Source of the DNA: Chamaelirium japonicum
Lineage: Eukaryota > Streptophyta > Magnoliopsida > Liliales > Melanthiaceae
Direction of reading: 5' to 3'
DNA: 64,000 nucleotides
Assembly: GCA_947650365.1 (NCBI GenBank)
Contig: OX393550.1
Coordinates: 97,354,519-97,418,518, forward strand
A program made the translations under genes and the position numbers. The notes below the pieces were generated by a model, which saw only the letters and a program-made list of their open reading frames with translations, did no database searches and was not told the DNA's origin. Below, piece by piece: positions 1-10,169 of this stretch. Each line of letters opens with the position of its first letter. Within the stretch, counting starts at the first letter, position 1.

Positions 1-169
1 AAAACCTTTCAGACCAACTCTCCTGTGAAAGGTTTGATGGGGTGGCCTTTGTTCTGCACCTTTTATACACTACTAATGAGCTTATATACCTCTATGGAAC
101 TTTGTTCATGTGGAACTTGTTAACATGTAATTAATATAAATCCCTATGTTTTCCCTTTATACACTACAG

Positions 170-368
170 TTCGGATTAGATGGGGAGTTAAAGCAATGGT
201 ATCCGCATTAAATGCCCGTATTAAAAGCTTATATTAAAAGCTCGTATTTAATGCGGACACCATTGCTTTAACTTCCCATCTAATCCGAACCATACGTCGG
301 GGATCTAATGGACGGCCCGGATCATAGGTAACTATATGAGTAAGAGGCCATGAGTAAGAGTATCCCTC

Positions 369-371
<3 letters not shown>
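170..371. mobile_element. Foldback MITE, family 1, copy 1 (deletion derivative)
   Basis: An inverted repeat of about 60 bp per arm (roughly 170-294) is centred near 233. It is followed by an unpaired tail (295-371) that runs directly into a (TA)n tract. The tail and arm sequences recur at 2,372-2,575, where the opposite half of the element is kept. The two copies are therefore differently deleted members of one family. No coding capacity is seen. Confidence 0.6.

Positions 372-452
<81 letters not shown>
372..452. repeat. (TA)n(GA)n compound microsatellite
   Basis: About 52 bp of TA dinucleotides is followed by about 29 bp of GA dinucleotides. It separates two foldback elements. Confidence 0.95.
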
Positions 453-455
<3 letters not shown>

Positions 456-846
456 TGGGATGCTGCCTATCAAAGCAGCATTTTTTGCTGCTTTGAGACA
501 TTGTTTGACCATCCTAGAAGTTTTAGAATTTGATGAAATTTGGTGAGGGTGTTGTCTAGGGTAAGATGATCATCCTCACAAATTTTCATCAAATTCCAAA
601 ACTTCTAGGGGGTTCAAATGGTCGAAGCAAAATCAGTCGTCTGCAGTCGCCGTTAAAATCTGCAGCATTTTGCTTCGACCATTTGACCCTCTTAGAAGTT
701 TTGGAATTTGATGAAAATTTGTGAGGATGATCATCTTACCCTAGACAACACCCTCACCAAATTTCATCAAATTCCAAAACTTCTAGGATGGTCAAACAAT
801 GTCTCAAAGCAGCAAAAACGCTGCTTTGATAGGCAGCATCCCATTC

Positions 847-848
<2 letters not shown>
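453..848. mobile_element. Foldback MITE, family 2 (near-perfect 0.4-kb palindrome)
   Basis: The left arm begins GGAATGGGATGCTGCC and the right arm ends with its reverse complement. Complementarity continues to a short centre near 650, so almost the whole 396 bp can fold into one hairpin. It is bounded by (GA)n on the left and (TA)n on the right. No ORF of interest is present; the short frames that cross it are microsatellite read-through. Confidence 0.7.

Positions 849-849
<1 letters not shown>

Positions 850-926
<77 letters not shown>
850..926. repeat. (TA)n microsatellite
   Basis: Pure TA dinucleotides, about 77 bp, lying between two palindromic elements. Confidence 0.95.
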
Positions 927-930
<4 letters not shown>

Positions 931-1312
931 CAGGTTCAATGGACACTGTTTTTGCACTCAATTTTTTACACCAATTTTCAAATCATTAGATAGAGATTTC
1001 ATAAGTTCTTCATTTTTTTGTGAGCATAATCATCTTGTCTTAGATAGTATGTCCACAAAAAATTAGCACATTCTAAAGCCTCCAGGTACATCAAAACTAA
1101 AAGGCTATATCGACCGTCCATTTTAATCGCTAATTTGAAGAGCACATTTAATAAGTCTAGAGGCTTTAGAATGTGCTGATTTTTTATGGATGTGTTATCT
1201 AAGACAAGTTGATTATACTCACAAAATATCAATAACTTATGAAACCTCTATCTAATGATTTGAAAATCGGTGTAAAAAATTGAATGCAAAAACAGTGTCC
1301 ATTGAACCTGTC

Positions 1313-1314
<2 letters not shown>
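927..1314. mobile_element. Foldback MITE, family 3
   Basis: The left end GGGTCAGGTTCAATGGACAC is matched at the right end by GTGTCCATTGAACCTGTCCC (one mismatch). Complementarity runs inward, with mismatches, to a centre near 1,120. Both sides are TA tracts. It is noncoding. Confidence 0.7.

Positions 1315-1409
<95 letters not shown>
1315..1409. repeat. (AT)n(GA)n compound microsatellite
   Basis: About 70 bp of AT repeats is followed by about 24 bp of GA repeats. Confidence 0.95.
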
Positions 1410-1555
1410 AATGCTTGAATGCGGCATGCGGTGCGTGCGGCATCGCACCGCAGCCGTGTGATGCACGCGCTGCGTGCATGCGATGCACGCAGCAGTGCAT
1501 CACACGGCTGTGGTGCGATGCCGCACGCACCGCATGCCGCAGCATAGCATGCCCC

Positions 1556-1556
<1 letters not shown>
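1410..1556. mobile_element. Short GC-rich foldback element
   Basis: Arms at roughly 1,425-1,467 and 1,493-1,536 are near-perfect reverse complements rich in GCATGC/GCACGC motifs. (GA)n lies on the left and (TA)n(GA)n on the right. A 46-bp sequence follows at 1,595-1,640 between two further TA/GA tracts and may be the stump of another insertion. Confidence 0.55.
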
Positions 1557-1594
<38 letters not shown>

Positions 1595-1670
1595 GAATGA
1601 TTAAGCTTATGGACACCGCACGCCGCATCCTAACACCCCTATATATATATAGAGAGAGAGAGAGAGAGAA

Positions 1671-2300
1671 AACGGGGTATGAGTTGACAGCCTATTTGGG
1701 CATTTGGGCTGTCAGCTCACAGCCCTCCGATCGTCATCAGCAGCCGTCCATTTAAAATAAAAAAAACACACACACAACACACCCAACCCCACTATCTCCC
1801 TCTCCCTCTCTCTCGCCCCCGACCCCCTCCGGCCCCGGTCCCCTCCGGCCGGATCCAGTGCCCCCGACCCCCTCCGGCCCCGGTCCCCTCCGGCCCCCGA
1901 CCCCCTCCGGCGCGACCACATCCGGCGCGACCCCATCCCGGCGCCCCCGACCCCTCCGGCGCGACCCCATCCCGGCGCCCCCGACCCCTCCGGCGCGACC
2001 CCGTCCTGGCGCCCCCGACCCCTCCGGCGCGACCCCGTCCCTGCGCCCTCGACCCCTGCCCCCTGCGACCCCGTCCCGGCGCCCCCGGTCCCGGCGACCC
2101 AGTCCCGGCCCCCGTCCGCCGCCCCCTGATCCTGTCTCCGGCCGGGCCCCTGACGGGGGCTGCCGCTCGCGAGAGAGAGGGAGAGGGAGAGAGTAGTTTA
2201 GGTTTTTTTTAAAAAAAAAAACGGACGGTTGCTGATCATGATCGGAGGGCTGTGAGCTGACAGCCCAAATGCCCAAATGGGCTGTCAGCTCATACCCCGT

Positions 2301-2301
<1 letters not shown>
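1671..2301. mobile_element. Foldback element with GC-rich core
   Basis: Arms of about 90-110 bp (1,671-1,760 and 2,215-2,301) are reverse complements. The core (about 1,800-2,160) is a degenerate tandem array of CCCCCGACCCCTCCGGCGCG-like units, very C-rich on this strand. Long frames through the core are an effect of its composition, not genes. (GA)n and (TA)n tracts bound the element. Confidence 0.65.

Positions 2302-2305
<4 letters not shown>

Positions 2306-2371
<66 letters not shown>
2306..2371. repeat. (TA)n microsatellite
   Basis: About 66 bp of TA dinucleotides between two foldback elements. Confidence 0.95.
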
Positions 2372-2375
<4 letters not shown>

Positions 2376-2570
2376 GAGGGATACTCTTACTCATGGCCTC
2401 TTACTCATATAGTTACCTATGATCCGGGCCGTCCATTAGATCCCGACGTATGGTTCGGATTAGATGGGGAGTTAAAGCAATGGTGTCCGCATTAAATGCG
2501 GGGGATCTAATGGACGGCCTGGATCATAGGTAACTATATGAGTAAGAGGCCATGAGTAAGAGTATCCCTC

Positions 2571-2575
<5 letters not shown>
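2372..2575. mobile_element. Foldback MITE, family 1, copy 2
   Basis: The arms (about 2,372-2,445 and 2,503-2,575) are reverse complements starting AGGGGAGGGATACTC. The central segment matches the arm kept by the copy at 170-371. (TA)n lies on both sides, with 2,576-2,646 forming the right-hand tract. Confidence 0.7.

Positions 2576-2646
<71 letters not shown>
2576..2646. repeat. (TA)n microsatellite
   Basis: About 71 bp of TA dinucleotides marking the right edge of the foldback cluster. Confidence 0.95.
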
Positions 2647-2649
<3 letters not shown>

Positions 2650-2833
2650 TTCTTCCCCTTTTTTTTTCAAATGAATCATAGTGACCGGCACCGAGTCATA
2701 TCGGTAAGCTGTTTTGGTTTTTGACCCCCGATATGGGCCTCGATACTGAGCTTTTGACCCTTGATTGCAATATATAACAGGGAACAATGAGACTCACTTA
2801 ACACTGCATTGTTCTAGAGTGATTTTTTTTTAG

Positions 2834-3061
2834 TGTAAATTACACTTTGCCCCCCTGAAGTTTAGCTCAAAAACACTTAACCCCCTTATAGTTAAAAAAC
2901 TACATTTTGCCCCCCTTCAATTCAGTTTTGATCAGATAAAAATTAGCAAATGAAGAAATCAAGTAGTTGAGAAAAGGGGGTATTGTGCTAACAGTTCAAA
3001 CTTTAGGGAGTGATTTGGAACAAAATAAACATGAAGGGGGTTAAGTGTTTTTGAGCTAAAC

Positions 3062-3098
<37 letters not shown>

Positions 3099-3113
3099 AA
3101 GTGTAATTTACCC
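2834..3113. mobile_element. Inverted-repeat MITE with G33 homopolymer
   Basis: The left terminus carries GTAAATTACACTTTGCCCCC and the text beyond it. The right side carries the reverse complement, ending CAAAGTGTAATTTAC. The arms run about 70 bp and include a CTCAAAAACACTTAACCCCC stretch. A run of 33 G (3,064-3,096) sits at the right-hand counterpart of a six-C run in the left arm, so it looks like expansion of a short tract. I could not assign a superfamily or define a clean target duplication. Confidence 0.6.
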
Positions 3114-4382
3114 TTTTTTATCAAGCAGCTTAAAATATGGATATACCCAATATATACATGTAATAAAACCCGCCCAAATAGGTATGGGTTGGGTATGAAC
3201 TCTCCTATGCCACAAGCGAATGGGTATGGATAGCTTAGGGTCCAACCCGAACCAAACCCATTGCCACACCTAAATCGGGGGGGGGGGGGAGGGGGTGGGC
3301 GGGGTCTCTGGCTGCAAGTGAGGGCAGATCTCTCCCTTGGAGACGTCCGCGTTTTCTTCTTCTCGTGGGGTCTAGTTTAGCAACAGCCCCTTCTCTAAAA
3401 CACCAAACATAACCAGTCGTTGAAACTCTACCATTGCCCAAAGGCTTCCATCTCATAAAGCGAGCAGTAGCTAAAGCCCACCTCCCTCGGCGCGAGTTAG
3501 CCGCCATCGGCGTCCGACAACCCTACACTAGATTCGTTGCTCCTTTTCTTCTACGAGCACCTCTAGCCGGCTGCGGCTCCACCGCATCAAATTGTGATCA
3601 CCTAAGTCATTAATCATCCAATACAACACCTGCCTCACCCTCTAGAAGAGAAAAAATGGTATCCCCTTGTCTAATTCCAAGCAAGCTTATGAAATAAAAC
3701 AAAGTAATAAATTTGTCATAAATCAAAACAGAAACAAATCAAGCAGTTGAGAGGTGCCTATAATCACCCCACTTCGCCTCTCCATAAACCCCATCCTAGA
3801 CATTATGAAATCATGCAATTAACCAATCTAAAAAACATTTTTCATGTCAAGTTTTTAAGTAACATCCCAACCGACTAACTACTGCACTAAGATGTCATAA
3901 AAAGAGCATGATTAAGAATCCACATGCCACATGATATCAATCTTAAGTGAACTTATTAACTGGAGTAATAGGACCTAACGCCTAAGGGGTCCTCTATGGT
4001 TTTCCTTTGGATGATTGGACACTCCCAATGAATAATTTCAGAGATCCATTTTGAAGTATTAACTAAATAAAATTCACAAACCATTTTTGGTTACAAGCAA
4101 GCAGGACACATGGCAAAGACTACAGTAGCCTAACAACAAGCAAGTTTTGGTCTTCTAAAGTATAATTCGGTAAAGATCCTCACCCTCTTCATGTCATTGT
4201 CATATCCTATACATTTGCTGAACTATTTTCAGTGATATCAAAAAAAAACATGAGCGCACTTCATATAATCAGGAATCAACAATATCTATGTATCAAAAAA
4301 CTAATGATCATTTAATATAGCTCATAATGAGAACTGAACTACATAGACCACATAACGTAGCGGTGCATTTTGAAAACATTAC
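3114..4382. other. Non-coding stretch, VPS2 intron or downstream region
   Basis: A G-rich patch near 3,279-3,305 and A/T-rich unique-looking sequence. I looked on the minus strand for the downstream VPS2 exons (C-terminal acidic region) and did not recognise them, so they lie beyond the left edge or are lost. Confidence 0.5.
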
Positions 4383-4487
4383 CTGAATTCTAAGAGATAC
4401 ACCTTGGAGCTGTGATTTGAGTGCATAAAACTTGGTGATCTGGTGTCTAGTTCGAATAAGGTCTTTGGCCATAACTTTTACAGCTCC
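4383..4487 (-). CDS. VPS2: VPS2/CHMP2 ESCRT-III subunit, coding exon 3 (partial gene)
   Basis: A 105-nt exon encodes 35 residues (GAVKVMAKDLIRTRHQ through GVSLRIQ). This closely matches the conserved second-helix region of plant VPS2.1 (charged multivesicular body protein 2a). The acceptor reads TTGCAG before GGAGCTG and the donor is CAG|GTAATG, giving phase 0 at both ends. Exons 1-2 lie more than 7 kb away at 11.7-12.2 kb and again at 14.5-14.9 kb. ESCRT-III VPS2 polymerises on endosomal membranes for multivesicular-body sorting. The three exons give 91 of the roughly 225 residues expected for the family. The C-terminal exons are not in the window. Confidence 0.85.
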
Positions 4488-5586
4488 CTGCAACAAAATA
4501 CCCAACAATGATGATGTCGACAAAGATGCTTCAATATTAACTGGTTTTACTACTCAAGCAACAAGCATAAATAATACATGCAGTAACAAACTGAAAAAAA
4601 AATCAGACAGGAAAACTGAATGGCCAGATAAATTAAGCAGGAGGGACAAGAGAACACCAAGAAGAGAAGATTTCACCCATTCAGGTCCGTCAGCTCAGTG
4701 CTTGAAGCTAACAAGAATGCACAAAAGAATTTGTTGCATTTCCTAAAGATATGTTGGTCTAAGGACACATTTGGCTAGGCTTATGCTGACTGCCACCCAC
4801 GTATAATGGTTGAATCGGGCCTCTAAAAACTGGGTTGGCATTTGGGATGGGGGAGTGTCGTCAGCCACCACATATTTTAACCCTCCTAGTGTTTTCCTCT
4901 GAAAAGCGCTTCCTGACACTGCTCGTCTTTGAGGCTTTTGGGGACTGCTGCAATACCGCAGCAGCGCACAGGAGTGGGTATGTATGGGTCCGCAAAGGCT
5001 TATCCCAATGCAGCCTAAGTAACCTAGACATAAGAGTTCAAAACACTATCGGGTTTTATATGTTGTCCAATTCGATCAGCTTTATGAAATATTTGTGGCA
5101 AAGACAGGGGCCACACTATATTATATAAGTTATATGTTGTATGCCTCAAAATTATGGAGTCAGGTTTTGATGGTGCTATCCATGACATCTGGAGAGTGGG
5201 TTGTATCCTTGTCAAACCTTTCTAAAGAAATCCCCCCCCCCCCACACACACCAAGTCTACCTAGATTTTAGCAAACGGCTGCCGTCACCCCACCCAACAA
5301 GACCATTTCAAGTTGCCGATCTTTACAACAGGAAAAAAAAAATATTTGCGACACATCGCTGTAAGTTTCGTGACAGTATCAAGAGACGTCGTAATGTCCC
5401 ACTATTAGACAAAAGATTTACTTGATCGGATAGCTATGTGTTTGAGTTGAAAACATATTCTATCAGACTATGAGAAAATCTGAGCAAGAGGACTCCAAAC
5501 CCCTAGCAATCAGGATCTCTCTCTACCAAATCCCTAGAGCTTCCATCGATCGGGATCGGGATCGGGATCGAGGTCAAGTGGTTAAC

Positions 5587-5588
<2 letters not shown>
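4488..5588. other. Non-coding stretch, probable VPS2 intron 2
   Basis: No coding sequence recognised. The segment about 4,770-5,020 looks like a small non-autonomous DNA element, but I could not define its ends. Confidence 0.4.

Positions 5589-5671
<83 letters not shown>
5589..5671. repeat. (CT)n microsatellite
   Basis: Pure CT dinucleotides, about 83 bp. The Leu/Ser or Arg/Glu frames through it are not genes. Confidence 0.95.
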
Positions 5672-5673
<2 letters not shown>

Positions 5674-7149
5674 GCACGTTCCTCTCACTGCCTCGTGGCC
5701 ATGACACACTAGATCGCGTGTTAAGCCAGACAATCGAGGACTTTCACATTTTTTGAAAGCTCATCGCTACAATTCGTCAGGCATATATGATTCTCGCATC
5801 TGGAGCTTGCCTTAGCATTAGGGTTTGCTTGGAATCGTTTTTCGGAGCTTTGAGGAAACAATTTGAGCTTTAGAGCATAAGCAGATCTCAAATAGCTAAA
5901 GCTAAGATATCACAAGTTTGATTTGTTCTCTATTGATTAGCAAGTTCAGAATATTGATGCCCTATCCTTTTTCTGTTTTTCCACAATTGGAATAAGAAGA
6001 ATTTTGGTATCATAACTCAAATTTGATACAAATCTTTTTGGCGATCTCATGCTAGGAAGAGAGGAACTGGCAAACGATAAAGTTGAGAATCATTGGATCA
6101 ATAGCAATCTTTATCTGAACTCGTGAAAGGTAAACCACATCTACAACCCTCAAACTCTTTTCTTTGCTCTAACTATATCTTTCTTATCCACCAATAGTAC
6201 AACAAATGCTTTTTAAAAACAATGCAATGATGCAAATTGCATGCCCCTTTACTCTTCTAACTTTTTGCAACTGCTCTATTAATCCACAAGATTAAAAAGA
6301 TGTTATCTATTTTTTTTTAGAAATAAAAAAGTAGCTAAGTGATATACATAGAGGAAGAATTATAAATTTAAAGTATAAATAAAACAACTTCAGTTCTATT
6401 TGTTTTTGATAATTAGTTTTTTATGAGGTTTGAAACAATGGATGCTACTTTGTTGTGAATATGGGTATTTTCAGTCCAAATCATTGTTCTAGAAGATAAT
6501 CCATGTTTTGCTCTTATAAGTTTAGGATATTTACTTATAAGCTCGTTTTATCAAAGTTCTTGTGCAAATTATATGTCATTGTTTAATTAGAACAAATTTT
6601 AGGTATTTTCAGCAATTGTATTCTATTGAATCCAGGTCAAACTATGATTAAATCATCTACCATCGATTCATTCTTTAAAACAAAAGATCAACAAAGATTA
6701 GAGGTTTTTACCTTTGTTCTCTATTCCCATAGATTCTTCTCAAGATGTTCATCCTTCCAAATATCCAAAAATCGAATCAGAAATTGATATTGATGCTCTT
6801 GAATATGATACATCAACTCATGATACTCTTGACGTCCATCGTTATGAATCTTTGAAAATAGAATCTACGGGATGCGATATTATTTCTTTAGAACGTGATT
6901 CAGGACTGCAACAATGAGCTTACATCCAATGCTATTAGAATATCGACTTTCAGGACCAGAGAAACATCGACTTCAATCATCTCAGTTCAAAATATTTTCA
7001 TCATGTTTTTAGTTTTCAACTACCATGATGGGGACCAGAACCTGAGCCTGCACAAACTCCAAATCCAAATCAAGTCGGTACGCATCTTGAGGCGAATTGG
7101 AAATAAAATAATTATTTTCGGATTAAATATTTATGGTAATTTTAAATTT
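5672..7149. other. A/T-rich stretch, no clear gene
   Basis: A/T-rich sequence with short open frames near 6,714-7,152. These may be the debris of an old retroelement, but no family motif is recognisable. Confidence 0.35.
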
Positions 7150-7400
7150 TAGTTTTAGTTGAGATTCGGTTAGAATCCATCTCTAAGTTAGAAAAAATCT
7201 ATCTATTACAAGGTTTGAATTTTTATGGTTATCTTTGATTAGATAGAATTTGATTAGAATCAAATCAATTTGAATTTATTAAGAATTATCTCCTTGGATC
7301 TTTTGTATGCCTATAAAAAGGTTACCAGTGTAACCATGAAGATATGAATGAAAAGAAATTTTCTTGCGAGCATCTATGATCCTGAATTGGATTGAAGAGA
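7150..7400 (+). other. Possible LTR remnant
   Basis: The TATA-like CCTATAAAAAGG near 7,310 is followed by an AATGAA-rich stretch, the look of a plant LTR U3/R region. No partner LTR or target duplication was found, so this is tentative. Confidence 0.25.
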
Positions 7401-7604
7401 GGTGGATTCCTCGAATCCGGTTGACTCCAGATCTGGGATACATCGATACTTCGAAACAGGTGACGTACTCGTATCGGAAACTTTCCGATACTCCGATACG
7501 GCGGGATACGTATCCGAAACGTCTAGGAAGTATCAGGATTTAAAAAAACAAAAAAAAAAGATCCGATACATCGGGGATACGGGACCGATACGCCAAGAAT
7601 ACAG

Positions 7605-7755
7605 AACCGATAATGTTCACCATATCAATTCTAGGAATGGGGAACCTATAATTAATAGTTATTTTACTGATGGCTCGGCTATCAACGCACGTCCTCCTGC
7701 TACCATCTTTCTTGGGTGTGAGCAATGTGGGTGCATGGATGCATACCCTCCATAA
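7605..7755 (-). pseudogene. Ty3/gypsy reverse transcriptase fragment
   Basis: About 45 residues read [20 protein letters not shown] followed by the [14 protein letters not shown] motif. This corresponds to RT motifs 1-2 of plant gypsy elements (consensus of the type [20 protein letters not shown]). The frame opens from flanking unrelated sequence on both sides, and no protease, active-site YxDD or integrase is nearby. It is a short relic. Confidence 0.7.
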
Positions 7756-8261
7756 AAAAAAAAACCTACATATACTCATCCACTTAGTGTTTCAGATTAG
7801 CAAGTTTACTCAGGTCTATCCTATAGTGTGGCAAGTTTGGTCCGTGCAACCAAATTGATGGCATGTTGAATAACCCCTTAACAGAGGTAGCTCATCAGGA
7901 AACTCGTCAAGAAAAACATTAAAAAACTCAAACAATATCTTATCCATCTGTTGAGTGATTTCTTGGTCTGGCTCTCTAGTGGCTCATGAGACAATGCGAT
8001 TTGTGGATCATAAGGTATTTATGCTTTAAATTATGGTTTGGGTAGGTGCGAGCTTTGTTCGCATCTGGTCCGAGCCACAGATACCGAACCGACTCATTAA
8101 TAAATATTAAGTCTATTATTAGCTGCAAGATCGTAAGTCGGGATATAATCTTAATTGATGAGATTGATTGGAAGCCAAAACAAAACCCTAAAGGCCTTAG
8201 GAGTCCAAAAAACCACCGGCCACCTCCCTTTTTCTCTCTCTTCGCGTGGATGTACGGAAGC

Positions 8262-8575
8262 TGCACGGCTTTGTTACCTCGGGCCTGCATGCCACGTGAA
8301 TCCTTCCCCCCTTTGCACGTCTCCTCTCTTTCTCTTCTCTTCTCTTCGTTTCCCCTTCCACCTCTATAAAAATACTTCATAACCCTAATAGCCGATTGAT
8401 TAACTGATGAAAGTTTGAAACCCTAATCGAAGAAGCGAGTTCGCTTGTTCAGAAATCTTATATGACGGATCCTCTCGTTTCTCATTCTCTTCTACTCTCC
8501 GCAAGCTTCTTCCTCGCCACCACGCCCTAGTGTACGGCTTCGCAAAAGATCGACACGGAGATCTCTTCTTCTTCA
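8262..8575 (+). promoter_or_regulatory. Promoter/5'-leader-like module, copy 1
   Basis: A CACGTG core (about 8,294), a CT-rich stretch, TATA at 8,364 (CTATAAAAAT) and then AACCCTAATAGCCG-like leader sequence suggest a plus-strand transcription start near 8,395. The downstream sequence has no convincing long ORF from an ATG. The same module recurs at 12,778-13,055, so it is part of the local duplications. Whether it drives a transcript is inference. Confidence 0.4.
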
Positions 8576-10169
8576 AGATCAACTCATTTTGGCTTCTTCA
8601 TCCCTCTCTTCCGGACCACACCTCCTCTTTCGTATATTTCATCTACAACAACGGAGTTCTCATTAGCGGCCGACATTGACCAAATCACGGTTTGATTCAT
8701 CGCTTGATCTTTTAATGTGATAATCTCCTCTTTATTGTGGCCTATTACTGAATTTATTTGGGACTTATCATTGTTAGTGGTTTCTAAATAATCTCATCCA
8801 TTAGTTCGTATCTAACTAAGATCTATATTTTCATTGATAGCATAGTCATCTTTTGAGATATTATCATGTGAGTCATTGCTGGATTTCTTCTATAAAATCA
8901 GAAATCAATTGTTCTCGTGTTAGTTTTACTTCTTTGTTCAAGTAAGCTTATTTGGGCATGTTTAGATAAGGTTAACCCTCATTTATCGTTGCTGAAAATT
9001 GAATATAAAATGTAGCTCACCTTTAATTGCTTAAAATTCAGCACTTGTGTTCCCTCAAGAACCCTACATGCATCAACTTTTAGCTGGGAAGAAATTAACA
9101 TAGTTCGCCTTGCATCTGTTAAAATGTGTAAGTGCATTTTTGAAGGGTCCTCACGGTCAGTGTCTTGCCTGTAAGTGCGTTGGACCCAAGAAAGACCAAG
9201 GTTTGAATCTTACCTTTGCCTAAATATTGCCATATAGGAGCACAAATAAACCCGTCATGAAGGTGATAGATAAACCTACCATAAAGACAGGAGGGAGCAC
9301 ATGGAATTCAATTAAAACATGCAAGTGTTATTCCTCACATAGTGGATCACGTTTAAGTTATTGGGTATTCCTCTCCCAAGTAAAATATAAGCAACATCCA
9401 TAGGGAGAACATCGCACAACACTTGGTACTTATAAGTGGAAAAATGAAGCAGGAACAAGCAGTGTTAGCTGATACGCATAATGCTTTCATCTACCCATGC
9501 CAAAATTATATGGCTGAGGAAATGGTTCTGGTTCATGCTTCATCTATTCCATAACACACTTGGAAATCATATTCAAGCAATTCCAACCATCAATGATAAC
9601 CTCGTAGTTCTTATCACCGCATGTCATATAAGTATGAAAGATGGAAGTGCACCTCTAGTCATCCTCACCTGATGTAGGACAGACCATGAGGGCCTGACAA
9701 AAACATAGGTTCTCGCTCTAGGTGGAAAAAAAGGGTTTGGGAAGGTGCTGAAACTTTAGACCACAAAGGGTATTTTTATCTTTTCACAAAGTTTAGTTTT
9801 TTAGATTTGGATGAAACTTGGTGGAGAGGTATGTTTTGGCGTTAGGAAAGCTTGGTAAAAGGTTCGAGTCGATCGGACCATTGGATTAGGAGATATCAAG
9901 GAATTACGAGATCAGGACAGTGTTCCTAAAATTGGACTCCAATTTATAGATACCAATTGGGAATTTTGGGAGTAGAAGATGTAGAAAGAGAGGGGGCTCC
10001 AATGACATAAAAATATAAAATTAAATTTTTAAGAACTCAAGTAGATAAATTATTAAATATTGAAATAATATCAAAATCACCAAAAACTCATTACCAATTC
10101 ATTAAATCAAAACAATATTGTATTTCAAAATTCCTTCCATTACGAAAAGCCCGTCTATAAAACTAAATC
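8576..10169. other. Non-coding stretch
   Basis: No gene, RNA or repeat could be supported here. It lies between the promoter-like module and the duplicated block. Confidence 0.4.

Noticed and set aside
754-1600. Open frames rich in Ile-Tyr, Ser-Leu or Arg-Glu repeats
   Set aside because: They are read-through of TA, GA and CT microsatellites. No conserved domain and no independent start context.
9190-9230. Possible tRNA T-arm (GGTTTGAATCTTACC)
   Set aside because: No matching acceptor stem, D-arm or anticodon arm upstream. No tRNA or rRNA gene could be supported anywhere in the window.
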